Source: Climacium dendroides (taxonomy: Eukaryota > Streptophyta > Bryopsida > Hypnales > Climaciaceae). Taken from it: 64,000 nucleotides of DNA. Position 1 is the stretch's first letter. Every line of letters begins with the position of its first letter. The notes beneath the pieces are model-generated. The model searched no databases, was not told the origin of the DNA, and saw only the letters and a list, made by a program, of their open reading frames with translations. The translations under genes and the position numbers were made by a program. This document shows positions 43,478 to 56,300 of the stretch, piece after piece. The stretch is taken from positions 6,944,001 through 7,008,000 of the forward strand of contig OX467082.1 of NCBI GenBank assembly GCA_950106755.1, read 5' to 3'.

Positions 43478-45601
43478 CCTCTAAAGTCCCAAAGTCCCTA
43501 TGGGAGACTCTTGGGATTTCGGGTAGGCTAGTGTAATCTCAATTTTTTACATGATTTTTTGAAACTTTTTTTGAAGATAGGAAATTAGATTAGTTTTTTG
43601 GACATATAATTTTTATTTCAATTCGTGACTAGAAACAGAAGTTATGCTACCTTAAGTCCAAAAAGCAACTCAAGGGGCAACCCCCAAAAAATCACTAAAA
43701 GTTCAATTTGTTTAATTTTTAAATTTTTTCTTAAAAATTACATTTTTACCTACATTTGAAGCTTTGATTCATTCTATTTGGACTAGTGATGAGAAAGTTA
43801 TGGACAATCTTGTTTTTGGGGCAATCTAAGCATCTTCTTGAAAAAATAACTTATAGACTTCATCATACTACTAAAATCATAACTCCCTCTGTAATATCAC
43901 AAATGCTACCATTAATACTAGGGGCTCGTGTTTGCTATGCTACGCATTCATTGTATCACATATTAGTAAAATTTTGATATATTTGAATAGAATGCATGAT
44001 AATGATTTCAATAAATCTTTAAAATAATTATTTTAAAGATTTTGTAAAAATATTTTCAATTATGCACACACAAAAATCGTATTTTCACACAATGTGATAT
44101 TACAAAAATAGAGTAGCAGTTTGCAATCACTTTTGTAATATCATTTTCTACAAAGGGTGATATTATAGATATAATATAGTTGTTGCAATTAAGATGATAT
44201 TAAAGAGGATCCATAGGATGATATTATAGAGGTAGCAAATCCATTGCTTCTCTTGGCTTTACACTTCTTTGCACTTTTATGATTTTGTGCTTTTGTGTGC
44301 TTTGAGCTTTCATGATTTCAATTTTCTATTGCTACTACCAAATGATTTTGAGAAATTTATTCAATTGAAGCAATTTTGGATTCCACAACAATTAAGTTGT
44401 TCACAAAGTTTTTGAGATTTACAAGTTTTTCCTTTAAATTCTTCTATTTGGGTTGCCATTGTTTGTAACAATTGAGTCAAATTTCCAATGCATTCTAATG
44501 TATGTGTATCTTTTACCATATTCATCATTGCATGTATTTCATTCATCATTCATTAAATTTCTATTGTTTATTTCAGTATATGATTATTTATTAAAAAAAT
44601 TATACGAAGATTTTAGTAATTTTTACCTTAAGATTTTTTGAAATTCTTACTCTACATTCTATCTAATACATAAAAATTCTTATGAAATTCTAATGGTGAA
44701 TGCGTAGCATAGCAAGCACCAACTGCTAGTTTTGTAATGAAATTATAATAATTTTTCAAAAGAAATTGTTAGACAAGATTAAATTTTCTTGCTAAAACAA
44801 TCTCACCTTTGGGATTACTGTGTTTCAATTCCATCTTAGAACTATTAACAATTTAGTTATCCTTTCAATCTTGAATCTACTTCTACTTAATAAATTTTTA
44901 ATGAGTGAAAATTAATTGTTTTTTTGTTGAATCTTTTATTCTAGATTCTCAACTCCATTCTTCAACATAAAAAATTTAATTAAGAAGATTCAAAGCCAAA
45001 AAATTTAGTTGATCAAGGTGTAAAAAACCCTTGTTATCTTCACTTTGATTGCAAATATCTTGCAATCTACACGGTCAAAGTTTCTGAATTTTTTCCCACA
45101 TTCTTATACTATTGTAGAGTAAACCAACCATTTACCGGACACATCCAAAAACTGCACAATAACCATACAGTGACCACACAGTGACCGTACAATTCAACTA
45201 CCAATTCAATTGTGATGGGAACAAAAATTTGTTTCACCGCCCAATGATTGCACAATGTGTTGAAGGGTCGCAAGAAGTTTTTTACTAGATTTCAAGAGTG
45301 TTGTCTTTAAATTGCAATAGAATTTATAAGAAAAAATCTTTTTGCATTCTGTTTTTTAAGGTGAATCTCAAAACAACATTTAATAATCACACTAAATTTC
45401 AAAACATGCAAGTCTTTATATTTATATGGAGAAGGATTTGAATTTTGTCTTTGAAGTGATTGGCAAGTTTATTATAATACAAGATCTTGCGGTTAAATAT
45501 GTAATAAAGAAAAAAAATTTTAAAGTTTTTTGCTCTTTGCAATACAAATGGTAGTTTTGAGTAGGATTTGATGGGGAAAAAAAGTCATGGAACTTTAGGG
45601 G
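43478..45601. mobile_element. piggyBac-like element carrying a nested Helitron-like insertion
   Basis: The left end CTCTAAAGTCCC follows TCAA, and the right end AACTTTAGGGG precedes TTAA (45602-45605). The interior matches 58938-59853 and the partial copy at 60087. Without the insertion at 43863-44729 the element would be about 1.26 kb. No coding capacity is present. Confidence 0.55.
43863..44729 (+). mobile_element. Helitron-like non-autonomous element, copy c (nested)
   Basis: It starts TCATACTACTAAAATCATA after A and ends ...CCAACTGCTAG before T, with no target duplication. The uninterrupted relative near 59300-59350 (AACTTGTAGGATTCACTTTT) gives the empty site: the flanks TTCA and TTTTG are simply joined there. 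TC start, CTAG (CTRR) end, insertion between A and T and lack of duplication are the Helitron criteria. The subterminal inverted word is TGCTATGCTACGCATTCA. Confidence 0.65.
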
Positions 45602-48328
45602 TTAAGGTTTATTCTCACTTGGCATTAAAGAGTGTTGTCACTAAGGGAGGACAAGCTCTTAATATACAAGAGGGGTGGTAGGAAGTGAAACAATCTATGT
45701 GGGACATATAAATAAAAATTAGTAAGAGCTCATAGCCCCTCAACGCCTAAGGGGCTCAAAAGTAGCCTCACATAGTTGGAGTCCAATTCAAAGTAATGTA
45801 ACTTTTGCATCCAATGTCCAAATTCAATGAAACTTGTTGAAGAAGTTGTGCATACTTTTCTAATTTATGTGGTAAAATTTTCATATCAATCCAAGATGTA
45901 TTAGTTTCTTGAAATCCAATCGAAGTTCACAAGTATAATTTGAGTTCACAAAACTGCACTAGATGGCTACAACTTTGGGGGCTTGTATCTCCTTTATACA
46001 ATGTTATTTTTCAATAAAATTTGTCGGATTATGTTTCCTTTAAAGTCTAGTTCTTGTGGTAAAATTTTCATATCAATCTAGGTTGTTTTCAATGTTTGGG
46101 AGCAATTTGAGGTTCAAAACCCTAATAGTTTTTCAATATAGTGAACTTTGGCGGTCTATTTCTTCTTCATACAATGCCCATTTTCAATCATTCTTTTTGG
46201 GAAAGTTGCACATACTGGTTTAGTTTGTGTCAATAAAATTTCATATCAATCCAAGAAATAATGAGTGACAGAGGCATTTTAGTAGAAGGAGGGTCAACCT
46301 TGGATATAATTTTGGCAACTTTTCTTGACATTTCAAAGCCATTTTGTAGACACAATGAATCAATTGAATGATATTTTCTTTCTCTAATGTGTTTGTATGC
46401 CAATTTTCAAGCACTTTGTAGTTTAAAGATTTTTCATTTGAGAAGGTTTAGAATTCAAATTTCACCTCCAAATGTGTTTTTAGAAAAATTTCAACATCCT
46501 TTTTCAACACTAAAACATTATAATCTTTCAATCTACACAGTCAAGTGACTTCAAATTTGATCCATGCCATCTAAAACATGTGCACTACAAGATTGTACAG
46601 TTAAGATATGTATAACTTAGTGACATTTAGATTTATAGCACTTCAAAAGCTATGATGTTTTTATATCCAAAAAGGCCTTGGGCCTTGAGGGGTTAAACCG
46701 TTCATAGTTAATTCAAATGCAGAAATTGCGTTTGAAGTAGAATTTCAAACTTCATTTAGACATAGAAGAGTGATTTTTTTCAAAAAAATTTGAACTTCGA
46801 AAAGTTGGTAAATCAAGTCAAAATTCATCTCCAAAAATCCATTTGATATTTAAAACCTCTAATCAAAAGTTATAAACAAATTTCAGAGAAGGGGTGGAAG
46901 AGACATTTTCTTTGACATTTTTTAACACCTCTCTAAAATTTGTTCATAACTTTTGATTAAAGGCTCAAAATTACAAATAATTTTTTAGAAATTTAATTTA
47001 TCTTGATTTTCTAACTTTTCATAGTTCAATTTTTGTTTAAATCATTCTTTTATGTCTAAGTGAAGTCTAAAATTCTACTCCAAATGCAATTCCAATTTTT
47101 TTGACAATGAGCATTTAAGCTCTCAACATCTTCAAATTATTTTGTAATTTTTGAAAGTTTATGATGGACAATGAATTTGATTATAAAAATGACATCCCCA
47201 TTCAATATTCTCACAATTGTCAGTGAGGTGTTCACTTCATATTGTCATCAAACTTATTTATTGGTGGCAAATGGTCAAGTACCATTGGTATTGATGCTTA
47301 CATTCTTCTCCATAATGTGGATGAATTTTTGGATAAGGATTGTAAAGAGTAAATGTAGTGGTAGTCGTTGTGCAGACTACAAAAGATTATGCTCCAAGTC
47401 TAAACAACCAATAACTTAAAATGATCCACTTATGCTGAACCAATACCAAACCAACTAAAAACAAGTGTTTTTATTCAACTTGTACCTACTTATCTTTGTC
47501 AAAGGTATTATGTTTTTATGAGCATTGTTACCAAAAACCAAGTGAAAACGTACCTTTAATGTGAACTTGGTATTTTGATTATTATTTATAGTGAGAAAAG
47601 AATGTGTGAGAAGAACATATCACAACAATTTTCAATCCTTGTTAGCATGCTACTCTATACTGTAAGAACTGAAAACAAAATTAGGGGAGATTTGGGGCTT
47701 GTGGAGGGCTGCGAGTTTCTGAGAACTTGGTAATTGTGCTACAACAGTAGTATAATGTGACTGAGAGACTATAGCTACCACGTCATATAAAAAAATTGAA
47801 AAGAAAATTTTTTTTTTCAATTTTTTTTATTTTAAAAATTTTCATTTTTTTTAAAAAAAATTCTAACAATGAGATGTTTTTAAACTTCTGAGGGAACAAC
47901 AAAGGAAACAGGCCTAGCTAAAACAACTTTCTAGACCTCCAAAAAATCTTCTAATGCATAGCATGGGAACATGATTGACACAAGATTGTTTGGCATTCTA
48001 AGTGTGAATTTTATTAATGTCTTTGTACTTTTGTGCAACCCAAAGTGGCTCCTTCTTATAAGATAGAAGCACTAGGCATCAACCGCGCCCAATATCCAAC
48101 CTATAGGGTGCACTATTTCCAACCTAAGGTTGGAATTGAAGTTTGGAATGTTTTTTTTTGTCTTTTTCAAGGTTGGGACTAATAAGGTCATGACACATAT
48201 CTTGAAGTAGTGAGCAAGAAAGCAGGAAGTAGTGAGCAAGAAATTATTTCTTCAATGATTAGAATTAGAATACTCTAAACATTAACTATAGGTCAATAAT
48301 ATTTTTTGGCTCCCAAAATTCACATTAA
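45602..48328. other. Gene-free repeats
   Basis: A further piggyBac-like right end (CTTGAGGGG then TTAA) is at 46684-46696, without a clear left partner. The stretch 48050-48328 is a second dispersed repeat also present at 60660-60990. No gene is supported. The frame 47171-47419 has no domain. Confidence 0.45.
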
Positions 48329-49258
48329 CCCCTAAAGGCCCAACCTATTTTTTGGCATTATAGATATTTTGGGCAGCTCACTACAAATGGAATTTTCATT
48401 TTTTTTTCTTTGAAATTTTCACACAACATGTGGTCAAGGAGTAGCTTTAAGGCCCAAAAATTATCATACCTTTTGACTACATGGTTAAAAAGTTATTGCA
48501 TGATATATAGTTTTTTGTAAGGCCCGGTAGTTTGGGCAAATCTAAAAAAATTACTTTTTTAAGAAGTAAAAATTTGAAATTGGTTCTTTAGATTTATATG
48601 TAGGTGGAAATCTTTGAATCATTCCATTATGATTAATGAAATGAAAGTAATAAGGATTTGTAGTTGTGGGTAATTTACAAGTAGTTGTGGAACCTCTACT
48701 CTAAAATAAACTTTGAAGTTCTTTATTGAACTCTCAATTTTCAATATTTCTGAAAAAAAATAAAAACATTGGGTGTAGATTGTTTAGTACAATCATTTGG
48801 ATTGTCATTTTTCAATTTCATGAATGAATTCTTAACAATTTAGTATTTTGAATCATTCTCAACTTCTTTGTACTTATGTTTTTTTCCTATATGTTGTACA
48901 ATTCTTAATGATCCAAATTTTTTCAAGCATATAGCCAACTTGCCTTTAAGAATGAATTTTAAAACGCACCACCATTTTGGACATTTTTTCATACAAATGT
49001 GACCTTATAAAGTGTAGCTGCCCAATTTTTGACAAGACAAAAAAAAAAAGGATTTTTGTCACTTCAAATGCTAATATCTTGCAAATTACACAGTGAAAAG
49101 TTTTGAAATTTTTTCCACATCTTCTCAAACCAGCATACTACAAGATCCTATGGTTACACGTGTCCAAAAATGTTCTTTTTCCTAAAATTTGGTACTTATA
49201 CTAGAAATGACAGTTTTGGAGTGGTTTTGGTGAAAACATAGTCAAAAACTTTTAGGGG
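48329..49258. mobile_element. piggyBac-like non-autonomous element, 930 bp, with TTAA duplication
   Basis: It starts CCCCTAAAGG and ends CTTTTAGGGG, flanked by TTAA on both sides (48325-48328, 49259-49262). The flanking repeat occurs uninterrupted near 60980-61010 (CCAAAATTCATAGTAATTTC), giving a clean empty site. TTAA target and CCC-starting ends define the piggyBac superfamily pattern. It has no transposase gene. Confidence 0.8.
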
Positions 49259-49262
49259 TTAA

Positions 49263-50582
49263 CTTCAATTTCAAGAGTAAAATTTCAAGCATCCCCATAT
49301 TTCATGGGAAAAATTTCCACCACCTCATACTCCTCACTATTTGCTCCAAAATCCCTTAACCCTTGAAGGTCGACGTGGACATCTAGCGTCCGATGGATGA
49401 CAAAGAACTCTCCTATGTAGGACAGAAATGCAACTATTCATCCTCAGAATTAAGTGTGGAAAGGGGAAATCTTCTATAGTAGTTTGACTCCCAAAGATTA
49501 TTTTTTTATTTTTTTAAACTAGATGATGTCACACGGTTCCAAAAGGGCTGATTTCCGCGGTATGTTTAAGGGTTAAATGATCCACATGACTGGTGTTTCT
49601 AAGCTTACCTTATTATCACTGGCAAGATAGCAAAGCAAGCATGCATGCAAAGTTTATATAAAACAGTTGATTGAATTTTTAAAAAAGAATGATAGATTTC
49701 AGATCCTCATGTGAGTCGATGGGGGTTCATATTTTCTTTTTCTTTTGTGCGCAGCATTCGATGTTACAGTATTTCGATCTGAGTGATGAATTTGTCAACC
49801 TCCATTATTGCTGATCAAGCCGCTTTGCTTTGGAAATAGAAATACGAAGAATGTTCAAGTATTTTTCACAGTAATTGTGTACGTAAACCTGAAGATTCAA
49901 ATTGCCAGCGTCATGCAATCATGCAAGGTTCAGTTCCACATTTGCGAAATTGAAAGCACTCACCGTCTCGCCCGCTGAACTCTTACACCGCCACCGCCAC
50001 CGCCAATTCCAATCATGCTTCGGAGTTAAGTTACTCATTTCGTCAGGAAGGTGATCCTGAGTTTCAAAATTTTCAGAGTCCACATTCCTGTCTCACAACT
50101 GCCCCAGTAATGTAAGATTGTTCATGAGAGTCCCAAACTTCATAAGGGTATGTTCACACTTGGTGTTAGGGATGATGTTTGTGATGTGAATCTAGTTCAG
50201 AAGTAGGTCTAAATTCATTCCTTAGACATTCAAGCCTGAAATTGTGAGTGGCTCGTGAATTTTTGCCAACAATATCTCCTAGTTGGTAGTAGCTGTTCTT
50301 TGTTAATCACCCATTTGGAATCCGATCAACTAAAGAGCTCTCTTCATCATCTGGAATCTATGTTTTCTGTTGATTGAGGTGCTATGTAACATTTTTTTGG
50401 AATACATGTAACTACATGAATAGTGTCCTCATTTTATTGACTTCACAACCATTGCCAATTCGTTCTCCACTTAAGAGTTAAGATTGACATTTGCTAAAGA
50501 GCGGAAGTGTGAACACACATACAATTCACTTTCTAACAACACCCCCAAAGACTCCAGCTTAATGCCAGGTGCGATTGTACCA
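49263..50582. other. Unique-looking intergenic stretch, no gene seen
   Basis: Parts of this region (49560-50560) are less AT-rich and do not match other parts of the window. No open frame, tRNA or ordered repeat beyond a short CCGCCA run (near 49990-50010) is visible. Confidence 0.4.
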
Positions 50583-52060
50583 TGGGGTAAAACAAACCAT
50601 TGTAGTTAGAATTAGGAGTTTGACATCACCTTGTTGTTGAAATTTTTCAATTTTTTCCCCACATTAATACAAGTGTGAGAAACAATGAGAGCAATTGAAA
50701 TTATGTTTTTTTTGGACAAAGTATGAAAAGTGAGAGCAATTGAAATTATGTTTTTTTTGACAAAGTATGAATTTCCTGTGAATTTTTTGAAGTGTTTGAT
50801 GCATTATGACCCAAAAGAGTTTGTAGACTACCTTAGAACCAACAAAATTTGAATCCATCATGCTCATTTTGTTCACCTAGAGCAAGTTATTGTATTCTTT
50901 AACCCCTAAAGGACCAAATGGCATTTTTGGCAACATAACAATTTTGGGCAGCTCACTACAAGTGGAGTTTTTATTTTTTTTCTTTCAAATTTTCACACAA
51001 CATGTGCCCAAAGAGTAGCTTTAAGGGCCAACAATTTTCATAACTTTTGACTACATGGTCTAAAAGTTATTGTATGATATGTCATTTTTTGCATTCAACG
51101 GGCAATCTGAGCAACAAAAAAAACTTCTTTAAAAATCACTTTTTTAAGAATTTTTTTTGAAATTGGTTCTCTAGATTCATTTATACTTGGAAAGCTTTAG
51201 ATCATTCCATTACAATTAATAAGATGAAAGTTATGAGGAGTTTTAGTTTGGGGTAGTTTGCGGGCAGTTATAGATTTTCTACTCTCAAATAAACTTTGAA
51301 GTCCTTTATCTTACTCAATTTTAAATATTTTTGAAAGGAAAAAAAAACTATTAGGTGTAGATTGTTTATTACAACATTACAACCATTGGGATTGGCATTT
51401 TTCAATTCCATAAATTAATTGTTAACAATTTAGTGTTTTGAATCATTCTCTACTTCTTTCTACTTACTATTTTTTTCCTATATGTTGTACAACTCCAAAT
51501 AATCTGAAATTTTTCAAGCATGTAACCAACTTGCCTTGAAGAATGAACCCAAAGAGTAACCACCATTTTGGACATTTTTTCATAAAAATGTGACCTTGTG
51601 AAGTATAGCTGCCCGGTTTTTCACAAAGACAAAAGAAAGGTTTTTGTCACTTCAAACACTAATATCTTGCAATCTATGTGGCGAAAATTTCTGAAATTTT
51701 TACTACTTCATCACAAACCATTGTACTACAAGATCCTATGATTACATGTGTTTAAAAATAATTTTTTTCTAAAATTTGGTACTTGTACTAGAAATGGCAG
51801 TTTTAGAGCGTTTTTGGTGGAAACATAGTCAAAAACCTTTGGGGGTTAACATAGAAGGCCTAAAAAGGTCAATTCTTACAATGAATTCACATTGAAAAGT
51901 TAGAAGTTCCTAACAAAGTCACTAATCACTGCATGACTGTCATGTAAGACATGTATTGTGGTCAAAATTTCACATACTATAAAAAAAAACATGATGGGGG
52001 CATTCCCTAGGTGTCCACTATGGGTCATGTGACCACAATGGGCTGTTCTACGGTACTCCA
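50583..52060 (-). repeat. Dispersed repeat R1, copy 3, split by a piggyBac-like element
   Basis: The flanks 50583-50898 and 51850-52060 together match the uninterrupted R1 copy at 8938-9320. A 45-bp segment is duplicated in tandem at about 50682-50771 ('gagagcaattgaaattatg' twice). It has no coding potential. Confidence 0.7.
50903..51845. mobile_element. piggyBac-like non-autonomous element, 943 bp, with TTAA duplication
   Basis: It starts CCCCTAAAGGACC and ends CCTTTGGGGG, with TTAA at 50899-50902 and 51846-51849. It lies within R1 copy 3 at a point where R1 copy 2 reads CTAT uninterrupted (about 9198-9201). The interior is close to 48329-49258. Confidence 0.8.
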
Positions 52061-52433
52061 ACACTTTTGTATCACAACCATAAATGAGGCTACAGCAATG
52101 AAAATCTTTAACAATGGTAAGTTAGAACTCAACGTTCTCTTATAAACGGAGACTCAAAAGTGTGTCATGAACGGTAGTAGAGAGCAACCACGGCCCTCAC
52201 AGTGTTACCAACGCAGCCCTATCTTCTTCTATTCCTGTACCTCCCTTCTAAGACGATCTCGTTCCCTCAAAATTGTGCACAGAAAGGATCCCAATTCCTT
52301 TCCCCCAAAATTGTTGAGGGGATGAAGTTCCTTCACTTGTTCCAAAAAACGAAGAAATTGACAGAGGGAGCTCCTCAAGAATGTTACGTCTATATACAAA
52401 TTATTGCCACCTTCAGCAACTACACTTCCACAC

Positions 52434-52912
52434 CCGATTCGCAAACAGTGTTGTCAAAAACCGGTCACGTACACCACCGAAACCTCTCTCTCCTCCGAAA
52501 ACAGCAACAAAACTGAATCATCAAAATCACACAACCTGATCAAATCCTCTCCAGCTTCACAAACATCTTCTCGGAGGAATCCTGGCATCCCCCGATTCTG
52601 GAAGACTTTCTCTTGCCGACGCTCCGTGGTTTCAACCGTTCCGGCTTTTGCAATCCTACAAGCTTGCAAAACCCGATTCGCAAACAATGTTGCCAAAAGC
52701 AGTCGCACCACCAAAAACTCTATCTTCCGAAAACATCAACAAAACTGCATTTGATCATCAACACACACACTCTGATCACATCTTCTACAGCTTCACAAAG
52801 CTCTTCTGGGATCGATGGTGAGTCCCAGAGGAGGAGTGTCCCGCAAATCTGGGAGGCTTTCCCTTGTCGACGCTCCGTGATTTCTTGGGCTCTATCTTTT
52901 GCAATCCTACAT
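52434..52912. repeat. Tandem duplication of the 3' end of the pseudokinase gene
   Basis: Two units of about 237-240 bp lie head to tail: 52434 to about 52670 and 52671 to about 52912. Both start ACCCGATTCGCAAACA and end CTTTTGCAATCCTACA, and both include 'cgacgctccgtg' and 'agcttcacaaa'. The second unit contains the last 40 or so codons of the gene. The first lies beyond its stop and has diverged, so it is a relic of a partial gene duplication. Confidence 0.7.
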
Positions 52913-54676
52913 CGAACACCTCGAGATCCAGGTCGTCCGACACTTTGGCTCCCTTGAGTGGACTCCGCGACGTCGCCGATTTCAACCTCTTTTGCGGAAT
53001 TTGCGTGACGGGGAGCTTGTCGTAGCTAGGGGCTCTCCGCCCAATTCTCAGCTTCCGAACTAAGAAGCGGCCCACGCGAAAGACGAGCATCTTCTTCTTC
53101 TTCAAATTGGGAAAGCCCAACGCCACAGTCGCGCTGCTGCTGGACTTCCCGGTGTTGAACGGGGTGTGACCTGCGTCGAGGTTGGCGTTGATCAGCTTCT
53201 CTCTGCGACGGCTCATGCTGTTGGACACCATGGATCCCGACTTGAAGTCGCTGGAGCTCATGGTGTTGGACGTGACTCCCGATTTGAAGTCTCTGGAGGT
53301 CGTGGAGCTGGGTGTGAGTTCGGGGTAGCCGGGCGTGGAGATGAAACTCGCGGTGGGCGTCCAGAGAGGATCTGGGACGAGCTTGCTGGCTTTGGTAAGA
53401 GATTGGACGACTTCCTCCATGGCGGGGCGACGTGCGCTCGAGGAGCGGACGCAACGAGAGGCTGTGTTCGCCATGATGCGCACTGCGGCGTTGTCTGGGA
53501 AGGGGGCGCTGCTGGGGTCGCAAATCGCCATGGAATGCCCGTGCTTGATAAGGGGAAGCGCCCAGTTTAGCAAGCCGCGGGGAGAGTCGGATCGGCCGGA
53601 TATGATTTCCAACAAGAGAATCCCGAAGCTGTACACGTCTGTTTTAGGGCTAATGCGCGATTCGGACGAGGACGACGACGTCTCCTCCACGTCGAATTCG
53701 TCCAACCCCACCGAAGAATGTCGCCCATAGTCCTCTTCCGTGGCGAGCTCTGCAATGGGCTACGGACGTTTTAGAAGCAGGCGAAACAATCGTCGTTTTC
53801 AAAGAAACCGTACTCTACTTTCGTAGTTAACCCGATTTTTGTTGTGGAAACAAGATCCATGAAATCGTTTATACAGTAAGCATCACAAAGCACTACTTTT
53901 GTCGTTAACCCGATTTTTGTGGTGGAAACAAAGAAGATCCATGAAATCGTTTACACTGCACTCCTTTCGTAGCACGATTTTTGTGGTGGAAACAAAGAAG
54001 ATCCATGAAATCGTTTCTGATAAACTTAGGTCCGTTGCGCACCTGGGATCGAGATCAAGGCGCTTCGTCGCGGCGGCTCCTCCGCTTGCTCGTTGAGGAT
54101 CTTGGCAAGTCCAAAGTCGCCCAGTCGTGCCCTTCCATCGCGGTCGAGGAACACATTCGTGCTGCGCAGGTTGCAGTGGACGATGGGCGGGGACGACGCG
54201 TGGAGCGCGCGAACCGCTTTGGCGATGTCGATGGCGAGCTTCACTCGTATCGGCCAGCTCAAGGACACCGCAGGGTCCGTAAGATTCTCAAGTAAAGGCC
54301 CGTTTTCCATATACTCCAGCACCAGGAGCGTGGCGCGTCCGTCGCGACTGCACCCCAGCAAGTTGACGAGCCGCCTGCTGAAGAGCTTGGACAGGATGTG
54401 CACCTCGTTGTCGAACGCTTCCTCGTAGTGGCGCTGGCTCGGGTCGGGTCGCTTCACCACCACCACGCGGCCGTCGGGCAGTGTGGCACGGTAGAGGTGG
54501 CCATGGCTGCTCTGGAGAATGAGATTCTCACGGGAAAACCAGTTGGTGGCGCTCTCCAGGTCCCGGAATTTGAAACTCTCCAAGAGAGTGCCATTGCTGG
54601 TACGGGGGCGGCGGACGACGTCGCGGGTGGAGTTGTACACGGCTATGGCGGATTTCGACTTGCAGGAGAGACCCAT
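52785..54676 (-). CDS. Receptor-like cytoplasmic kinase family protein, probable pseudokinase
   Basis: Exons 54676-54043 and 53749-52785 join in phase 1 across a 293-bp intron to give 532 residues, stop TAG. The N-terminus 'MGLSCKSKSAIAV' matches my memory of the plant family containing At1g28390 and At3g51990 and could be myristoylated (Gly2) and acylated (Cys5). An upstream in-frame extension to 54922 exists, but the family start is preferred. Kinase landmarks: Lys75 in 'VVVVKRP', Glu91, 'DFG' at 187-189, and 'TDVYSFGILLLEIISGR'. The glycine loop reads QSSHGHLY. The catalytic HRD reads His-Cys-Asn at 167-169, so the catalytic base is lost, and the activation segment has no recognisable APE. 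The C-terminal tail (about 150 residues) is Ser/Lys-rich with repeated 'DFKSG'. It probably acts as a membrane-bound scaffold in receptor signalling. Confidence 0.8.
53830..54016. repeat. Three imperfect repeats within the pseudokinase intron
   Basis: Units at 53830-53870, 53908-53952 and 53973-54016 share GATTTTTGTGGTGGAAACAA and AAGATCCATGAAATCGTTT. They fill most of the intron. No function is evident. Confidence 0.75.
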
Positions 54677-56150
54677 CGAGCTGGCTCTCTCAATTCGTAT
54701 CTCCCTGGTCAAGTAACCATAACCGCCCACTACAATATCGGGACGCCAATGTTTCAATCCCTTGCCGAAATCTTCGAGCTCTCGATCGGCAAGCCTAGCG
54801 AATTTGGGCTTAGACTGACAGGTCACAGCATGCGCCCAATTCCCGAGGCAGGCAGAATCGACAAGTACGCTATGCCGTAGTGTAAGGAATGTTGCATTCC
54901 GGTTGGCAGCAACTGTGCTCAACGCGTGGATCCCGAACGACGCAATCCAGACGTGACAAAAGACTCGGAATCAGACACTCTGTAACTTAAACTACAAGTA
55001 CCAGAGAGTTTCGATGTGAAACGCTCGCTGCAACCGCCGTCGCCGTCCTTACGACTCGGTCTCCCTCGAAAGAAAGCGACCTAGCAAGACTGCTCCACTT
55101 GTTGACGCTTTCGTCCAATGCGATGAGACTCCAAGGCAGCAGCAATTGTAGTGGCACATGATCACAGAGCCTGAGAGAGAATCATCGAGCGGGAAAGAAC
55201 TATCTGCGGCCATCGATGATTCGCCTCACGACAGCAACAAAGCTCTGCAAAAGCTAGAGACCGAAAACGCGGGTGGGTACAAAATCAGTAGGAAGAATCG
55301 GTCAAAACCATTCAACTTTCCACTGCAAAAAAGCTACTCGACTATCGCTACGAAAGGAACCGACAACAGAAGGAATTTTCTCTTGGGTTACTCTTGGCAC
55401 TGTAACCATCAGGGGAAGCATCAGATATGCAAATCTACGCAACCAATTCACGAGAAGAGATCGAACCTGAAAACGATAGAACCGTCAACTATGGAATTCC
55501 CAGAAACGTGACCAATTTCGAAACTCGAGGATCCATCACACGCACATTCTAACAACGATTCGATCCCGCCCCACTTCCAAAACTCGCCGCTTTGATCTCA
55601 AGCTGCAAACACATTCATTCCCCGCCTGCCAATTCCATACAGTACTACGAATTGAAATCATCAACTACCCGGCGCATATTACACCGGTCGTTCTGGTGAT
55701 CTCAAAGCTCTGGAAATAGCTTAGCTACTCGGAATGAAATTCAATCAGTCCTTTCATAAGCCCGTGAGCCCGCCTGCCTTTCAACTTAGATTCGCGACGA
55801 ACTGGAGGCTCGAATGGCTGTAAAGAGACGTCCGGAATGATTCCCAAATCATTTCAGTAGAGCCTCCAAATGGGCACGCCTACCGAGCGGATAATCCCGC
55901 CCGAAGAAACCGTGCACTTCCAAGAAAGTGCGAAACAAGTCCCACTCAGTCACTCATCAAGGGACTCATCAAGGGACTCAACTGCGGTACTACTGCCCCA
56001 CAGCTAGTAACTTGACAGTATTCGAGCTAGCACGCAAACCAGTGACGGACGGGGAAAGTTAGAGGAAAAGGCAAGCAAAAGCACGAATTTTTCTAGGAAG
56101 ACGGACTTGTTGCTGTCCTATGACGGAGGCCAACTGAATGCTTCGTCCCG
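54677..56150. other. Upstream region of the pseudokinase gene
   Basis: This region is moderately GC-rich and presumably holds the promoter and 5' untranslated region on the minus strand. The plus-strand frame 55158-55511 has no domain. No TATA box position is convincing. Confidence 0.4.
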
Positions 56151-56300
56151 GCATCTCTCTCACTTTCTCCTTGCGTGAACGAGACACACACACACATTGG
56201 ATGGTGAATGGATTGCATAGGTGCCAGAAGGAGAATTGTTACGGAAGGAGATTGCTTTGTCGCTCGCAATAGGACGCATCTCTCTCACTTTCTCCTTGCG
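56151..56300 (+). repeat. Two perfect 25-bp direct repeats
   Basis: GCATCTCTCTCACTTTCTCC followed by TTGCG occurs at 56151-56175 and again at 56276-56300. After it come short GTGAG-type repeats up to about 56390 (gtgaggatggtgagg...). Probably local slippage. Confidence 0.7.
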
